Counted from the first letter of the stretch, positions 31,130 through 40,526 are shown. The stretch: 49,002 bases of DNA from Candidatus Kerfeldbacteria bacterium (GCA_016217875.1 JACRFN010000042.1:1-49002), one strand, 5' to 3'. Notes: a model not told the origin generated them from the sequence alone. Program-made: numbers and translations.

Positions 31130-32614
31130 TTACTTACTCCTCATCGGCGGGAAAAGCACGGTTTCGCGGATGGGTTTGTCTACAATAAAGGCGAACAGAC
31201 GCTCGCTGAAGCCGAAACCAGCCGCCGGCGGCATGCCGTAGGAAAGCGCAGTGATAAAGTCCTCATCTGACATCATAGCCTCGCTATCCCCTGCCGTGCG
31301 CAGTTTGGCCTGCTCGGCAAACCTGGCCCGCTGGTCAGCTGGATCGTTTAATTCCGAGAAACCATTACCAAGCTCACTCCCAGCCACGATTATCTGCATC
31401 CTTTGCGTGCGTTCCTGGTTCTTGGGGTCACGTTTGGCCAGCGGACTGACTTCAACCGGATGATTGATAACGAACAAAGGACCAGCGACTTTAGGTCGCA
31501 CCAATTTTTTCCAAAATAAATCAATAAGCCTGCCCACGCCCATTGATTCTTCATAACGTACCTTATGCTTGGCTAAAAGCTTGCGTAATTTTTCAACATC
31601 CATAACACCAGCCAAATCCTCGCCTGATATTTCTTTAATCAATTCAAAATAATCTTTCCTGGGCCATTTGCCTGACCAATCAACTTCCTTACCGTCATAA
31701 GTCGTTTTAAGTCCGCCCGTAACTGATTTCACCAACTGCTGGTACATCTTCTCCGTAAAATCCATCATGTCCTCGTAATCAGCATAAGCCCAGTAAAATT
31801 CACACATGTCATAATCTTGCAAATGTTCGGTATCTACGCCTTCGTTGCGGAATACTTTACCTATTTCAAACACCTTTTCAAATCCACCCACCAGCAAACG
31901 CTTTAAGGGCAGTTCCAGCGAAATGCGCAAGTAAAAATCCTGATCCAGCGCGTCGTGATGCGTGATAAATGGACTGGCGTCAGCGCCACCAGCTATAACC
32001 TCCAGGGCCGGGGTGGATACTTCCATAAATCCGGCTTCGGCTAATTCCTGGCGGGCTGTTTGCCAAAAAATTGATTTCCGACGGAACATCTCTCGCGCCT
32101 CGGTGTCCATCAGCAAATCCACATAGCGCTGGCGCAGTCTGGCCTCCACATCTTTCAACCCGTGCCATTTTTCCGGCAATACTTCTAAACATTTAGCGAG
32201 CGGAGTAACTTGGGTAGCAAATACACTGACTTCGCCCCGCTTGGTTTTGACTACCGGGCCGCTGAACCCTACAATATCGCCCCTGTCTAAAAACTGTAGC
32301 AACTCCCACACTCTTTGGCCGCTACCCTCTTGCACCGCGGCCACCTGCACGGTGCCAGAAAAATCAGACAAGGTGGCAAACCATAGGCTACCATGGGGCC
32401 GCAATGTCATCAGCCTACCGGCCACGGTCACGCTCTTACCCTTAGGTACGCCAGAGCCTTCCAAAACCGGCACACTTTTCTCACCTAGCTTTTTTACTTC
32501 ACTAGCCGTGTGGGTGCGGTGAAAATCAGCCGGGTACAGCTGGAAGCCAAGTCTTTCCCAGGCGGCCAATTTGTCTTGACGGCTTTGTAATTCCTGTTGT
32601 TCACGGGTAGACAT
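31130..32614 (-). CDS. lysS: Lysyl-tRNA synthetase, class II
   Basis: Charges tRNA-Lys. The N-terminal OB-fold anticodon domain includes VTVAGRLMTLRPHGSLWFA. The class II core has FMEVSTPALEVIAGGADASPF (motif 1), FEIGKVFRNEGVDTEHL (motif 2) and GFGFSERLFAFI (motif 3 region). The 494-residue length is normal. GFGFSERLFAF replaces the more usual GIGIDRLVM-type motif 3, a modest divergence. It has an ATG start and is followed by 41 nt to the EVE gene. Identification is secure. Confidence 0.95.
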   Translation of the reverse strand: MSTREQQELQSRQDKLAAWERLGFQLYPADFHRTHTASEVKKLGEKSVPVLEGSGVPKGKSVTVAGRLMTLRPHGSLWFATLSDFSGTVQVAAVQEGSGQRVWELLQFLDRGDIVGFSGPVVKTKRGEVSVFATQVTPLAKCLEVLPEKWHGLKDVEARLRQRYVDLLMDTEAREMFRRKSIFWQTARQELAEAGFMEVSTPALEVIAGGADASPFITHHDALDQDFYLRISLELPLKRLLVGGFEKVFEIGKVFRNEGVDTEHLQDYDMCEFYWAYADYEDMMDFTEKMYQQLVKSVTGGLKTTYDGKEVDWSGKWPRKDYFELIKEISGEDLAGVMDVEKLRKLLAKHKVRYEESMGVGRLIDLFWKKLVRPKVAGPLFVINHPVEVSPLAKRDPKNQERTQRMQIIVAGSELGNGFSELNDPADQRARFAEQAKLRTAGDSEAMMSDEDFITALSYGMPPAAGFGFSERLFAFIVDKPIRETVLFPPMRSK

Positions 32615-32683
32615 AATAAGCCTATTCTAGCCAAAAAACCACACTAAAGCAACTACAAAACATCGGGTCATATTATCTACCAC

Positions 32684-33115
32684 TTACTTAAACCTCACTG
32701 GTACTTCCAGGGCGGCATCGTTTTCCGGCAAGCCGGAGGGGTTATCTTTCTTAAACACCAAAGCTCCTGTATTGGTAGCCGGTTGTTTGAATTCTAATTT
32801 AGCCTGAAAATTTACGTGCGCTTTGGACATCCAGTCGCCCTGGGCTTCAGCCAAGGTGGTGCCTAAAATTTTATCATTGGCATCAACCAACAATATCGGA
32901 AACGAAGCTTCCCAAAACCAGGTGCCCAGGGCGCGACCAGTGATAGTTAGTGGACTGGTCAGTAATGTATCTGGCTTGGGCGATTCAACTATCACTGCGC
33001 CCGAGTTGACTGCCCGGCCGGACGATACACCTGTCGAAAACAAACCGCGATTCAAATAGTAAAAACCACCGCCGACCAACAGCAAGAAAATAAACCAAGG
33101 TAAAAAGCGCATCAT
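32684..33115 (-). CDS. Membrane-anchored Gmad2-domain protein
   Basis: A membrane helix at residues 5-21 (LPWFIFLLLVGGGFYYL) anchors an extracellular immunoglobulin-like domain of about 100 residues. IVESPKPDTLLTSPLTITGRALG, split here by its Pro residues, then SFPILLVDANDKILG and GALVFKKDNPSG match the Gmad2 family, first noted in spore germination proteins. Its role in non-sporulating bacteria is unknown; surface adhesion or wall association is likely. It is separated from greA by a hairpin, AAGGAGC/GCTCCTT, near 33137-33164. Confidence 0.82.
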   Translation of the reverse strand: MMRFLPWFIFLLLVGGGFYYLNRGLFSTGVSSGRAVNSGAVIVESPKPDTLLTSPLTITGRALGTWFWEASFPILLVDANDKILGTTLAEAQGDWMSKAHVNFQAKLEFKQPATNTGALVFKKDNPSGLPENDAALEVPVRFK

Positions 33116-33176
33116 AATGTAAGAAAAATAGAATTAAGGAGCGGGCTCCGGGCCTGCTCCTTAATTATAGCTCTTA

Positions 33177-33644
33177 TTATTTGATAGCTACAATTTTATA
33201 CTTGACTACGCCAGCCGGAACTTTGACATCAACCGTATCGCCCACCTTACACCCCAAAAAAGCCTGCCCCAAGGGCGACTCATTGGAAATAAGCCCCTTG
33301 GATGGATCCGCCTCGTTGGAGCCGACAATAGTGTATTGACGCTCGGAAGAATCGTATTTAAGCGTAATGGTGGAACCTACCCTGACAAAGCCGTCAGCCT
33401 GGCCAGATGTAATGACGGCCACGTTCTTGAGCATATTTTCAATTTCAATAATGCGTCCTTCGATAAAGGCTTGCTCATTCTTGGCTTCGGCGTATTCCGC
33501 GTTTTCACTCAGGTCCCCGAGCTCCTTGGCTTCTTGAATACGCCAGGCAATTTCCTTACGTTTAACCGTCTTCAACTCCTTAAGCTCCTCCTTGAGCTTC
33601 TGCAGGCCCTCTTTGGTAACGTAAGCTTGAACATCTACTGACAT
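33177..33644 (-). CDS. greA: Transcription elongation factor GreA
   Basis: Rescues backtracked RNA polymerase by stimulating transcript cleavage. The N-terminal coiled coil (TKEGLQKLKEELKELKTVK) carries the acidic tip DLSENAEYAEAK with the catalytic Asp/Glu pair. The C-terminal FKBP-like domain includes ISNESPLGQAFLGCKVGD. The long open frame upstream to 33791 is non-coding. ATG 33644 (MSVDVQAYVTKEGL) gives the usual 155 residues. A consensus promoter lies at 33736-33764, leaving an 85-nt leader that can fold in alternative ways. Confidence 0.96.
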   Translation of the reverse strand: MSVDVQAYVTKEGLQKLKEELKELKTVKRKEIAWRIQEAKELGDLSENAEYAEAKNEQAFIEGRIIEIENMLKNVAVITSGQADGFVRVGSTITLKYDSSERQYTIVGSNEADPSKGLISNESPLGQAFLGCKVGDTVDVKVPAGVVKYKIVAIK

Positions 33645-33735
33645 AAGGTAATGGGGGTACAGCCTAACTTGGCAGCCTACGGGGCCGTAACAAGGAGGCT
33701 GTAATTCACTAGTGTTAGCAATTAAGATAGGGCTA

Positions 33736-33764
33736 ACAATAAAGCTAGATTGAAATGTTGTCAA
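33736..33764 (-). promoter_or_regulatory. greA promoter
   Basis: On the minus strand TTGACA, a 17-nt spacer and TATTGT give a strong sigma-70 match, about 92 nt upstream of the greA ATG. Confidence 0.75.
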
Positions 33765-33834
33765 GATAAAAGAATTAGGCTTAGCTATCAACTTTTTACA
33801 ACTGCCAAGTCTCTATTTCACCTGCCAGGGGGGG

Positions 33835-35760
33835 CTACTGATGTCTATTTGACTGATACCAGGAAAAGATTTCACGAGCCACCGGCACAGCTGCGCTGGA
33901 GCCTTCGCCGCCGTGTTCCAACATCACTACCACTATTATGGCCGGATTGGCATAGGGATAGTAACCGGCAAACCAGGCATGGGCAGCTGTCTTGGCCCCG
34001 GTTTGAGCCGTGCCCGTTTTGCCGGCCACTGGCAAGTCTCCGAGGCCGCGCGCACTGCCGACCGTGACTGTTTGGCGTAAGGCAGTGCGAATAATGGTTC
34101 TGACGCCGTCGCTTAAGCCGGTGTCAGCTATAGGCCGCGCAGCTTGAGCTGACACTTCGCCGGAAGGATAGCTTACCTGCCGCACCAAATGGGGCCAACG
34201 CAACTGCCCGTCGCCCGCCAGGGCCGCATAAGCTGAGGCTAACTGCAATGGTGTGACTGTCAGATGGCCCTGGCCGATAGAGACGTTGTAAGTGTCGCCG
34301 CGGTACCAGCGATCATGGACCGTGGCTTGTTTCCACAGGGGTGTAGGCACGAACCCCGCTCCTTCACCCGGCAGGTCCAGGCCCAAAGCTGTACCAAAAG
34401 CAAATTTGGCAAAATAACGAACTAAGGTAGTAATGCCCAAACCACGACGCTCATCCGTACCACCGCCGATTACGTAAAAAAACGTGTTAACCGATTCGGC
34501 CAGGGCCCGGTAAACATTGACTAGACCGTGTCCGCCGGCTTTCCAATCGGCAAAAAATTGATTGCCGGCTCTGACTCCGCCGGTACTTAAAACCGTCGTC
34601 TGCGAGGTAATCAAACCTTCCTCTAAGGCAGCAGCCGCCACAAACGGCTTGATAGTAGAACCAGGTGGATATTCACCGGCCACGGCCCGGTTGAATAGGG
34701 GCTTACGCTCGTCATTTAACAAATTTTTTAGCTGGCCGGTCTGCTGGCGCGCTATGGTAAATAAATTAGACTCGAAGCCGGGATAACTAACCAGGGCCAA
34801 AAGCTCAGCACTGCCCGCTTCTAGCACCACCACGCTGCCGCCGTAACGATTGCCAGTGGAATGTTTAACCGTCTGGGCTAGCGACTTATAAGCTATCTGC
34901 TGCAAGGCGCTGTCGATGGTCAGGGTCAAATTGGCGCCGGGTAACGAAGTCTGAGCGCTGTAAACTTTGCGTTCGTGGCCTGAGGCATCCACCTCAACCT
35001 CGCGCCGGCCTGGTGTGCCGCGCAACTGCTCTTCATATTGCAGTTCCAAGCCAGCTTTGCCAATAGTGTCGTTCAACTGGTAACGGCCGCGCGCGAGGCG
35101 ATATCGCTGGGGCGAGAGCTTGCCCACATAGCCTAGAATGTGGGACACGGCTTCACCGCCATAATACTGGCGTTCAGGCACTTCCTCCACGCGCAAACCG
35201 CGAGTGTTACTGACGGCGACCATTAATTGGAGAGTCAATTCTCGCGGTAAATGCTCAGCAATGACCAATGGTAGATATGAACGCACGCCGATTTTTGTTA
35301 AATTGTCCTGATCCAGCAGATCGGTCGACACTTCAGACAACAGACCGGATAAAAGGTCTTGCCGCTCAGTTTCATCGGTCGGTAAATCAGCTGGCACGGC
35401 CACCAGACGGAAACTGGCGATATTAGAAGCTAATAAACGACCATAACGATCAGTGATTTCGCCTCGCCGCGGTGAGAGTATTTCCATCCTGATGCGGTTG
35501 CCTTCAGCTACATCTCGCCAATACCAGCCTTGCACCCCTTGCAGATAAACAAGCCGCCCGACCAGCACCAACAAAGCCAAACCCATAACCAACCCCAGCA
35601 CTAAAGGCACGCGTAAGCTGATTACCCGACGCAAGCTGCCCAAGCCCGGCTCACCGAGCGTGGTGCCCTCAAAAGCCCGCCAAGAAAAACCATCGACATG
35701 GCGATCGGCAATATCGCCGCCGTATTCTTTGATAACGAATGGATCACGCGATCTGACCAT
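33835..35760 (-). CDS. mrdA: Penicillin-binding protein 2 (peptidoglycan transpeptidase)
   Basis: A 641-residue class B PBP. A cytoplasmic N-terminus of about 45 residues precedes one membrane helix (VPLVLGLVMGLALLVLVGRL). The dimerisation domain contains RGEITDRYGRLLASN, and a transpeptidase domain follows. The active-site motifs are SxxK in PPGSTIKPF, SxN in ESVNTFF and KTG in VAGKTGTAQT. It cross-links peptidoglycan during cell elongation. It ends the run mreB-mreC-mreD-mrdA, the classic rod complex, with a 3-nt gap after mreD. The RodA partner is not in the window. Confidence 0.95.
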   Translation of the reverse strand: MVRSRDPFVIKEYGGDIADRHVDGFSWRAFEGTTLGEPGLGSLRRVISLRVPLVLGLVMGLALLVLVGRLVYLQGVQGWYWRDVAEGNRIRMEILSPRRGEITDRYGRLLASNIASFRLVAVPADLPTDETERQDLLSGLLSEVSTDLLDQDNLTKIGVRSYLPLVIAEHLPRELTLQLMVAVSNTRGLRVEEVPERQYYGGEAVSHILGYVGKLSPQRYRLARGRYQLNDTIGKAGLELQYEEQLRGTPGRREVEVDASGHERKVYSAQTSLPGANLTLTIDSALQQIAYKSLAQTVKHSTGNRYGGSVVVLEAGSAELLALVSYPGFESNLFTIARQQTGQLKNLLNDERKPLFNRAVAGEYPPGSTIKPFVAAAALEEGLITSQTTVLSTGGVRAGNQFFADWKAGGHGLVNVYRALAESVNTFFYVIGGGTDERRGLGITTLVRYFAKFAFGTALGLDLPGEGAGFVPTPLWKQATVHDRWYRGDTYNVSIGQGHLTVTPLQLASAYAALAGDGQLRWPHLVRQVSYPSGEVSAQAARPIADTGLSDGVRTIIRTALRQTVTVGSARGLGDLPVAGKTGTAQTGAKTAAHAWFAGYYPYANPAIIVVVMLEHGGEGSSAAVPVAREIFSWYQSNRHQ

Positions 35761-35763
35761 AAC

Positions 35764-36279
35764 TTACTGGATTTTAGGTTGACGCCGAGAGCCGGACGCC
35801 AACAATTTACGACCCAGTTGAAGCGACCACCAAATAATAAAACCCCAGGCGAACCAAGCCGCCAGCGACAGCACCGAAATGTGACTAGGCGGATCAAAAC
35901 TACCCCGGCCGCCGAGCCAGGCTAAAGCCAGCCACCACACCCGCCAAACACGCCACCATAAAAGCCAAACCCCGACCGTTAATAACTGTCCCAAACTTGT
36001 ACTGAAGGAAAGATGCGGCTCAATAAACTCCGCATAAGACCAGCCGGCTGCCAGTGACGTTAAAAAAACAAGCGGCCACCAGGGATTGGCTACCGTATCG
36101 ACCAACAGACTCGCTACTAAAATAGACACCGCGGCCGGAAGACGCCGCCCGCTCAGCCACCACCACAAGGGCAGTACTATCATCACTAGATCGGCATAAC
36201 CACCACCCCACGGGTCCAAAAATTGTCTTACCAGCCAAAGCCCGAAACCATAGGCCAGGGCCAACAACAGATTAAGCAT
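35764..36279 (-). CDS. mreD: MreD-like rod-shape membrane protein
   Basis: The 171 residues are nearly all hydrophobic, with about five membrane helices (LLALAYGFGLWLVRQFL, LPAAVSILVASLLVDTVANPWWP, and later Trp-rich helices; the longest is split here at its charged ends). Sequence identity to model MreD is low, as usual, so the name depends on size, topology and the position between mreC and mrdA. It has an ATG start 14 nt after mreC. It would help anchor MreB filaments to the membrane. Confidence 0.8.
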   Translation of the reverse strand: MLNLLLALAYGFGLWLVRQFLDPWGGGYADLVMIVLPLWWWLSGRRLPAAVSILVASLLVDTVANPWWPLVFLTSLAAGWSYAEFIEPHLSFSTSLGQLLTVGVWLLWWRVWRVWWLALAWLGGRGSFDPPSHISVLSLAAWFAWGFIIWWSLQLGRKLLASGSRRQPKIQ

Positions 36280-36293
36280 TGATTAAAATAAGG

Positions 36294-37130
36294 TTAAGTT
36301 GGAGCCCGAGGCTGGAGCAGGACATAAAGAAATCTTAATCTATCTAAAGCCCAGGGCGGAGCTACGACAGCCGACTGAAAAAAGTCTCCAGGCTGGCGCT
36401 CCACGGCCGTAATTGAACCCAACAACAATCCAGGCGGAATAAGCGGCGACAAGTTGCTCGTGACCACAGCTTGTCCAGGGCTCAGGCCGTCGGTCAGTGG
36501 TATGAACTTAAGCCTAACGGCTAAATTGTACTCGCCTACGGCTAGACCATGGCTTTGTGTGGCATTCGCTACTTCAGCCAAAACCTGACTCTGGGTGGAT
36601 GTCATAATGGTAAAGGTAGAGATGTCCTGACCAACCGACCTAACCGTGCCGACCAGGACAGCTGTCGAACGATTCTCTTGGCCAGCGGCTGACTGCACCC
36701 CGGCTACTAAAGCCAAGCCAGGCACTAAGCCGTCACGCGAGCCACGATTAATAATATAGCTGGTGCCTGTTTCGTCCTGCCGTCGGCCGATTACTTCCAC
36801 GCCCAAGGGAGGAAACCGCGGCGGTAGCGGCAGGCCGGTCAAATTCCTGAGATGTTCATTTTCCAAACGTAGCGTATCGCGCTCTGATTCATAAGCCTTA
36901 AGCTGGGCCAGGCGCTGGCGCAATTCGTTATTTTCCCGCTGCAACTGCGGACCACTGAATAACGAACCCAAATTAAGTGATAGGCCGTTAACGGCGCGGG
37001 CGGTCGGCACCGTCAGCGGCTGAATCAAACCCTGAAGACGGCGCCAGAGACCAGTCAGAGCCAAGCCGGCTACCAGTGCCAACAGCACTAGAGTTAAAAC
37101 AACGCGACGTCTGACGACGTGACGCAGCAT
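36294..37130 (-). CDS. mreC: Rod-shape-determining protein MreC
   Basis: One N-terminal membrane helix (VVLTLVLLALVAGLALTGL) is followed by a coiled coil (QLQRENNELRQRLAQL, later LRLENEHLRNL). Two beta-barrel domains follow, with the signatures TSYIINRGSRDGLVPGLAL and SPGQAVVTSNLSPLIPPGLL. At 278 residues the length is typical. MreC bridges cytoplasmic MreB and periplasmic-side PBP2. It lies between mreB (22-nt gap) and mreD. Confidence 0.95.
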   Translation of the reverse strand: MLRHVVRRRVVLTLVLLALVAGLALTGLWRRLQGLIQPLTVPTARAVNGLSLNLGSLFSGPQLQRENNELRQRLAQLKAYESERDTLRLENEHLRNLTGLPLPPRFPPLGVEVIGRRQDETGTSYIINRGSRDGLVPGLALVAGVQSAAGQENRSTAVLVGTVRSVGQDISTFTIMTSTQSQVLAEVANATQSHGLAVGEYNLAVRLKFIPLTDGLSPGQAVVTSNLSPLIPPGLLLGSITAVERQPGDFFQSAVVAPPWALDRLRFLYVLLQPRAPT

Positions 37131-37152
37131 AACTTAGGGATGGAAGTAAATA

Positions 37153-38193
37153 CTAGGAACGAGTTGACGGTAAAAGCAGATCTCGTACATTCTCCAAATC
37201 CTCCAACACCACGCCCGTGCCTCGTACCACCGCGGTTAAAGGATCATCCACCACTTGCACCGGCACGACCAATTCCTGGGAGAGCAACTTGTCCAAGCCA
37301 CGCAACAGAGCGCCGCCGCCGGTCATGGTAATGCCGCGTTCGTAAATATCAGCCACTAGCTCAGGCGGCGTATTCTCAATGGTGTTTTTAACGTTCTCCA
37401 CTATCAACTTAATAACTTTTTGCATGGCCTCGCGTACCTGGCTGTCGTTAACCACCACCTCACGGGGTAGGCCTGTCATAACGTCACGTCCGCGCATACG
37501 CATCTCCAAGGGCTTGTCTAGTGGCAAAGCCGAGCCGATTTTCAATTTAATTTCCTCAGCCGAGTGCTCCCCCAACAAAAGGCCGAACTGGTCGCGGGCG
37601 TACTGAATAATATTCTCAGTCAACTCATCGCCAGCCGTACGCAAGGAGCGGGCCACCACCACCCCACCCAAGGAAATAACCGCGATTTCGGTGGTACCAC
37701 CGCCAATATCAACAATCAACTGGCCTGAGGGATCACGCACCGGCAACCTAGCGCCCAAAGCCGCCGCCATCGGCTCCTCCAGCAACAAAACTTCGCGGGC
37801 GCCGGCTGACAAAGCCGCATCTTCGACTGCTTTACGCTCCACTTCGGTGACCTCCAGAGGAATACCAATCACCACCCGCGGCCGGGGTGCCAGGGCATAG
37901 CTGTCACGATGTACTTTGTCAATAAAATACTTGAGCATCTTCTCCGCCACTTCAAAGTCAGAAATAACTCCGTCCACCAAAGGCTTAGTAGCGATAATGT
38001 GCGGTGGTGTCTTGCCGATCATTTTTTTGGCATCTTCCCCTACGGCTATAATCTGATCGTTGCGCGTATTGACAGCCACCACCGAAGGCTGATTTACAAT
38101 AATACCCTTATCTTTGACATAAACCAGGGTGTTAGCCGTGCCCAAATCTATACCAATGTCGCGACTGAAACGGTCAAAGATGAAATTGAACAT
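37153..38193 (-). CDS. mreB: Rod-shape-determining protein MreB
   Basis: Bacterial actin homologue. DIGIDLGTANTLVYVKDKGI is phosphate loop 1, VDIGGGTTEIAVISLGG is phosphate loop 2, and ITMTGGGALLRGLDKLL is the adenosine motif. The 346 residues are full length. It polymerises under the membrane and directs elongation. It leads the minus-strand run mreBCD-mrdA, about 43 nt after proS, so the run may share transcripts with proS. Confidence 0.98.
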   Translation of the reverse strand: MFNFIFDRFSRDIGIDLGTANTLVYVKDKGIIVNQPSVVAVNTRNDQIIAVGEDAKKMIGKTPPHIIATKPLVDGVISDFEVAEKMLKYFIDKVHRDSYALAPRPRVVIGIPLEVTEVERKAVEDAALSAGAREVLLLEEPMAAALGARLPVRDPSGQLIVDIGGGTTEIAVISLGGVVVARSLRTAGDELTENIIQYARDQFGLLLGEHSAEEIKLKIGSALPLDKPLEMRMRGRDVMTGLPREVVVNDSQVREAMQKVIKLIVENVKNTIENTPPELVADIYERGITMTGGGALLRGLDKLLSQELVVPVQVVDDPLTAVVRGTGVVLEDLENVRDLLLPSTRS

Positions 38194-38236
38194 ACGCCCT
38201 CAGTTTAGCCGACTGAAGGTACGCTGTCCAGACCTA

Positions 38237-39481
38237 TTAGCGAACACTAAACGTGTTCAGTAATTTATGAGTCCCAACTAGTTCGGCCTTGGCCGCTATC
38301 CTAGACTTTAACTCCACCTTATCCCCTGTTTTGGCGCTGACCACCGCCCGCCAGGGCAAACCAATCAAATCAGCGTCTTTGAATTTAATGCCGGCTGATT
38401 CATCGCGATCGTCATACAATACCTCAGCACCGCGGCTAGTTAATTCTTGGTAAAGGGCTTGAGCGCGCTCCAAGACTTCAGCTTCCTTACCCAAGGCGAT
38501 AAGATGCAAACGATAAGGTGCCACCGCCTCAGGCCACCTGATACCAGCCTCGTCATGATGGACTTCCACAATCGTGCCCATCACGCGACCCGGGCCGATG
38601 CCGTAGGATGCCATGACAACCGGTTTGGGAGAGCCATCCTCAGCTGTGTAGTAAAGCTTGAAATCTTCGGAAAATTTTGTGCCTAACTTGAAGATATTAC
38701 CTACCTCTACGCACTTACCTTCCTTAAACTTGTCTTGGCCGCAGGCCGAACATTGCTCTCCCACTTTACCTTTGGCTACTTCATGATTTTGCGCATATTT
38801 ACAACTAGAACAGTAAATGACGCGGTCTTCGCCCGCCTCGGTCAGCACCTGAAACTCATGCGAATACTTCTTGGTAAAAGCTCCCCCTGAGGCCTCCACT
38901 ACCATGGTCTCAAGCCCGCAACGTGAAAACACGTTCAAATAGGCCTGTTTTGCCTGCTCGTAATATAAATCCAAATCAGCCTCGGTGGCATGGAAACTAT
39001 ATAAATCCTTCATCACAAATTCGCGCAGACGAATAATGCCGCTTTTGGCCCTGGGTTCATGCCGGAATTTGGTCTGCAACTGGTAAACATAACGCGGCAG
39101 ATCACGGTAAGAGCTAATGAAGCGCTTGGCTATGCGCGTAATGGGCTCCTCGTGCGTCCAGGCCAGGCCTACGTCACTTGAACCCGCCTGCTCAAACTTG
39201 TACATTATTTGCTCAGGCGTATCCCAACGCTTGGTTACCTCCCACAGCTCTTTGGGCTGCAGGGAGGTCATGAGCAATTCCTCGCCGCCGATGGCATCCA
39301 TTTCCTGGCGGATAATCTGCTCAATCTTGCGGTGCACGCGAAGACCTAAGGGCAAAAACGAATACGCCCCGGCCATTTGCTTATCAATGAATCCGGCCTG
39401 GGTCAAAAATCTGGCATTGACCGATACCTCATCAGCCGAGACGTTACGGGAGGTTTTGGTGAAAAGTTTGGATTGGAGCAT
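38237..39481 (-). CDS. proS: Prolyl-tRNA synthetase, short form without a full editing insert
   Basis: Class II synthetase for tRNA-Pro. The core has MAGAYSFLPLGLRVHRKIE (motif 1 region), FRHEPRAKSGIIRLREFVMKD, read in two parts (motif 2), and MASYGIGPGRVMGTIVE (motif 3). At 414 residues it lacks most of the about 180-residue INS editing domain of E. coli ProRS. Between motifs 2 and 3 there is a small four-cysteine element, CSSCKYA and CSACGQ, that could bind zinc. The C-terminal anticodon domain ends at NTFSVR. A decayed copy of its 5' end lies at 40390-40458. Confidence 0.95.
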   Translation of the reverse strand: MLQSKLFTKTSRNVSADEVSVNARFLTQAGFIDKQMAGAYSFLPLGLRVHRKIEQIIRQEMDAIGGEELLMTSLQPKELWEVTKRWDTPEQIMYKFEQAGSSDVGLAWTHEEPITRIAKRFISSYRDLPRYVYQLQTKFRHEPRAKSGIIRLREFVMKDLYSFHATEADLDLYYEQAKQAYLNVFSRCGLETMVVEASGGAFTKKYSHEFQVLTEAGEDRVIYCSSCKYAQNHEVAKGKVGEQCSACGQDKFKEGKCVEVGNIFKLGTKFSEDFKLYYTAEDGSPKPVVMASYGIGPGRVMGTIVEVHHDEAGIRWPEAVAPYRLHLIALGKEAEVLERAQALYQELTSRGAEVLYDDRDESAGIKFKDADLIGLPWRAVVSAKTGDKVELKSRIAAKAELVGTHKLLNTFSVR

Positions 39482-39543
39482 GAAGTTACTGTAACAAAAG
39501 AAAGTTTAAAGCACAAAATTATACTAATCTCTTAAATATTAGA

Positions 39544-40365
39544 CTAAACACTTTCTCCATATTTGTTAATAAATTGTTGCCGCGACATAGCACCCAACAT
39601 CACATCCTGGCCACTAACATCCCTCTCATAATTTTTGTTTTCACGCGCTACTCTAGCAATAGACACGACTGATGCCCTTGATTGGGCGCCTACTTCAATG
39701 TCTGGAAATTTCTCAAACCCCAAACGTTCAGTAATTGGGTGTGACATCATCCAAGAAACGCCTATAACAGCTTTAATATCATCTCTTTGTTTTAATATAT
39801 CTACTACTTTACGAAAAGCAGTTCTCACATCTTCTAATCCTCTCGGCCCAACAGATTCCTCTGGCCAACTAATATCAAGAACATTATCGTGAATTGTAAT
39901 CTTTGTACTATCACTAAGCACAAACTCCCAATTAGATGGATGAATACTAGCTTCAAGTTTACCAAGCTCTACCACTTCTAATTTATGCCGACTTTCAACC
40001 TCATCTATACGCTTACGCACCTCAGAATTATAAACCGCATCATAAAGAAGGGGTGTGAACGATTCGAGTACACCATTAATAAATTCTTCTTTATTAGAAA
40101 ACTTAAGCTCTCGCACTGCCCGGACAAGACTTTGATAACGCTGATTTCCATATACAAAAGAGCTGTCTTCGGCACTACTTTCCTGTTCAAAAATTAGGTC
40201 AACTGGCAATCTCTGCGTCCTCTCGGCCTCCTCATATAACACCGTTGCCATACGGCGGATGCTAGCTATATTTTGCTCAAATTCCGCTCTTAATACAGCC
40301 GGATCATCAACCTGGTGTTCTACATTTGTTGATTCTTGGTGAGATGATATTTCTTGTTCGGGCAT
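39544..40365 (-). CDS. Hypothetical AT-rich orphan protein
   Basis: Not recognised. The 273 residues are soluble and acidic, with a helical N-terminal half (LRAEFEQNIASIRRMATVLYEE shortened here to its pattern of Leu/Ile heptads) and a C-terminal half with WEFVLSDSTKITIHDNVLD and GVSWMMSHPITERLGFEKF. The phrase GVSWMMSHPITERLGF resembles an acetyltransferase-like end region, but no full domain is visible. Base composition is clearly more AT-rich than the flanking proS and ROK genes, suggesting late acquisition. No signal peptide. Confidence 0.65.
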   Translation of the reverse strand: MPEQEISSHQESTNVEHQVDDPAVLRAEFEQNIASIRRMATVLYEEAERTQRLPVDLIFEQESSAEDSSFVYGNQRYQSLVRAVRELKFSNKEEFINGVLESFTPLLYDAVYNSEVRKRIDEVESRHKLEVVELGKLEASIHPSNWEFVLSDSTKITIHDNVLDISWPEESVGPRGLEDVRTAFRKVVDILKQRDDIKAVIGVSWMMSHPITERLGFEKFPDIEVGAQSRASVVSIARVARENKNYERDVSGQDVMLGAMSRQQFINKYGESV

Positions 40366-40389
40366 TTCTAAATAACTTTTATAATAACC

Positions 40390-40458
40390 CGACGTTCACT
40401 AATACTTCGTCGGACGACACATTGCGGGACGTTTTGGGAAAAATTTGGATTAGAGCAT
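40390..40458 (-). pseudogene. Decayed duplicate of the proS 5' end
   Basis: The minus strand from the ATG at 40458 reads ATGCTCTAATCCAAATTTTT, matching the proS start ATGCTCCAATCCAAACTTTT at 18 of 20 bases. The similarity continues at about 70 percent for some 45 more bases with a one-base deletion. Codon 3 is a stop (CAA to TAA). It lies between the orphan gene and ArsR-like cassette 2. Confidence 0.8.
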
Positions 40459-40526
40459 GCACTTAGGGTAGCAAAAATCAATTCAACTTACAACCCCATG
40501 TCTCCAGCACGCCATCTTTAATTCCT

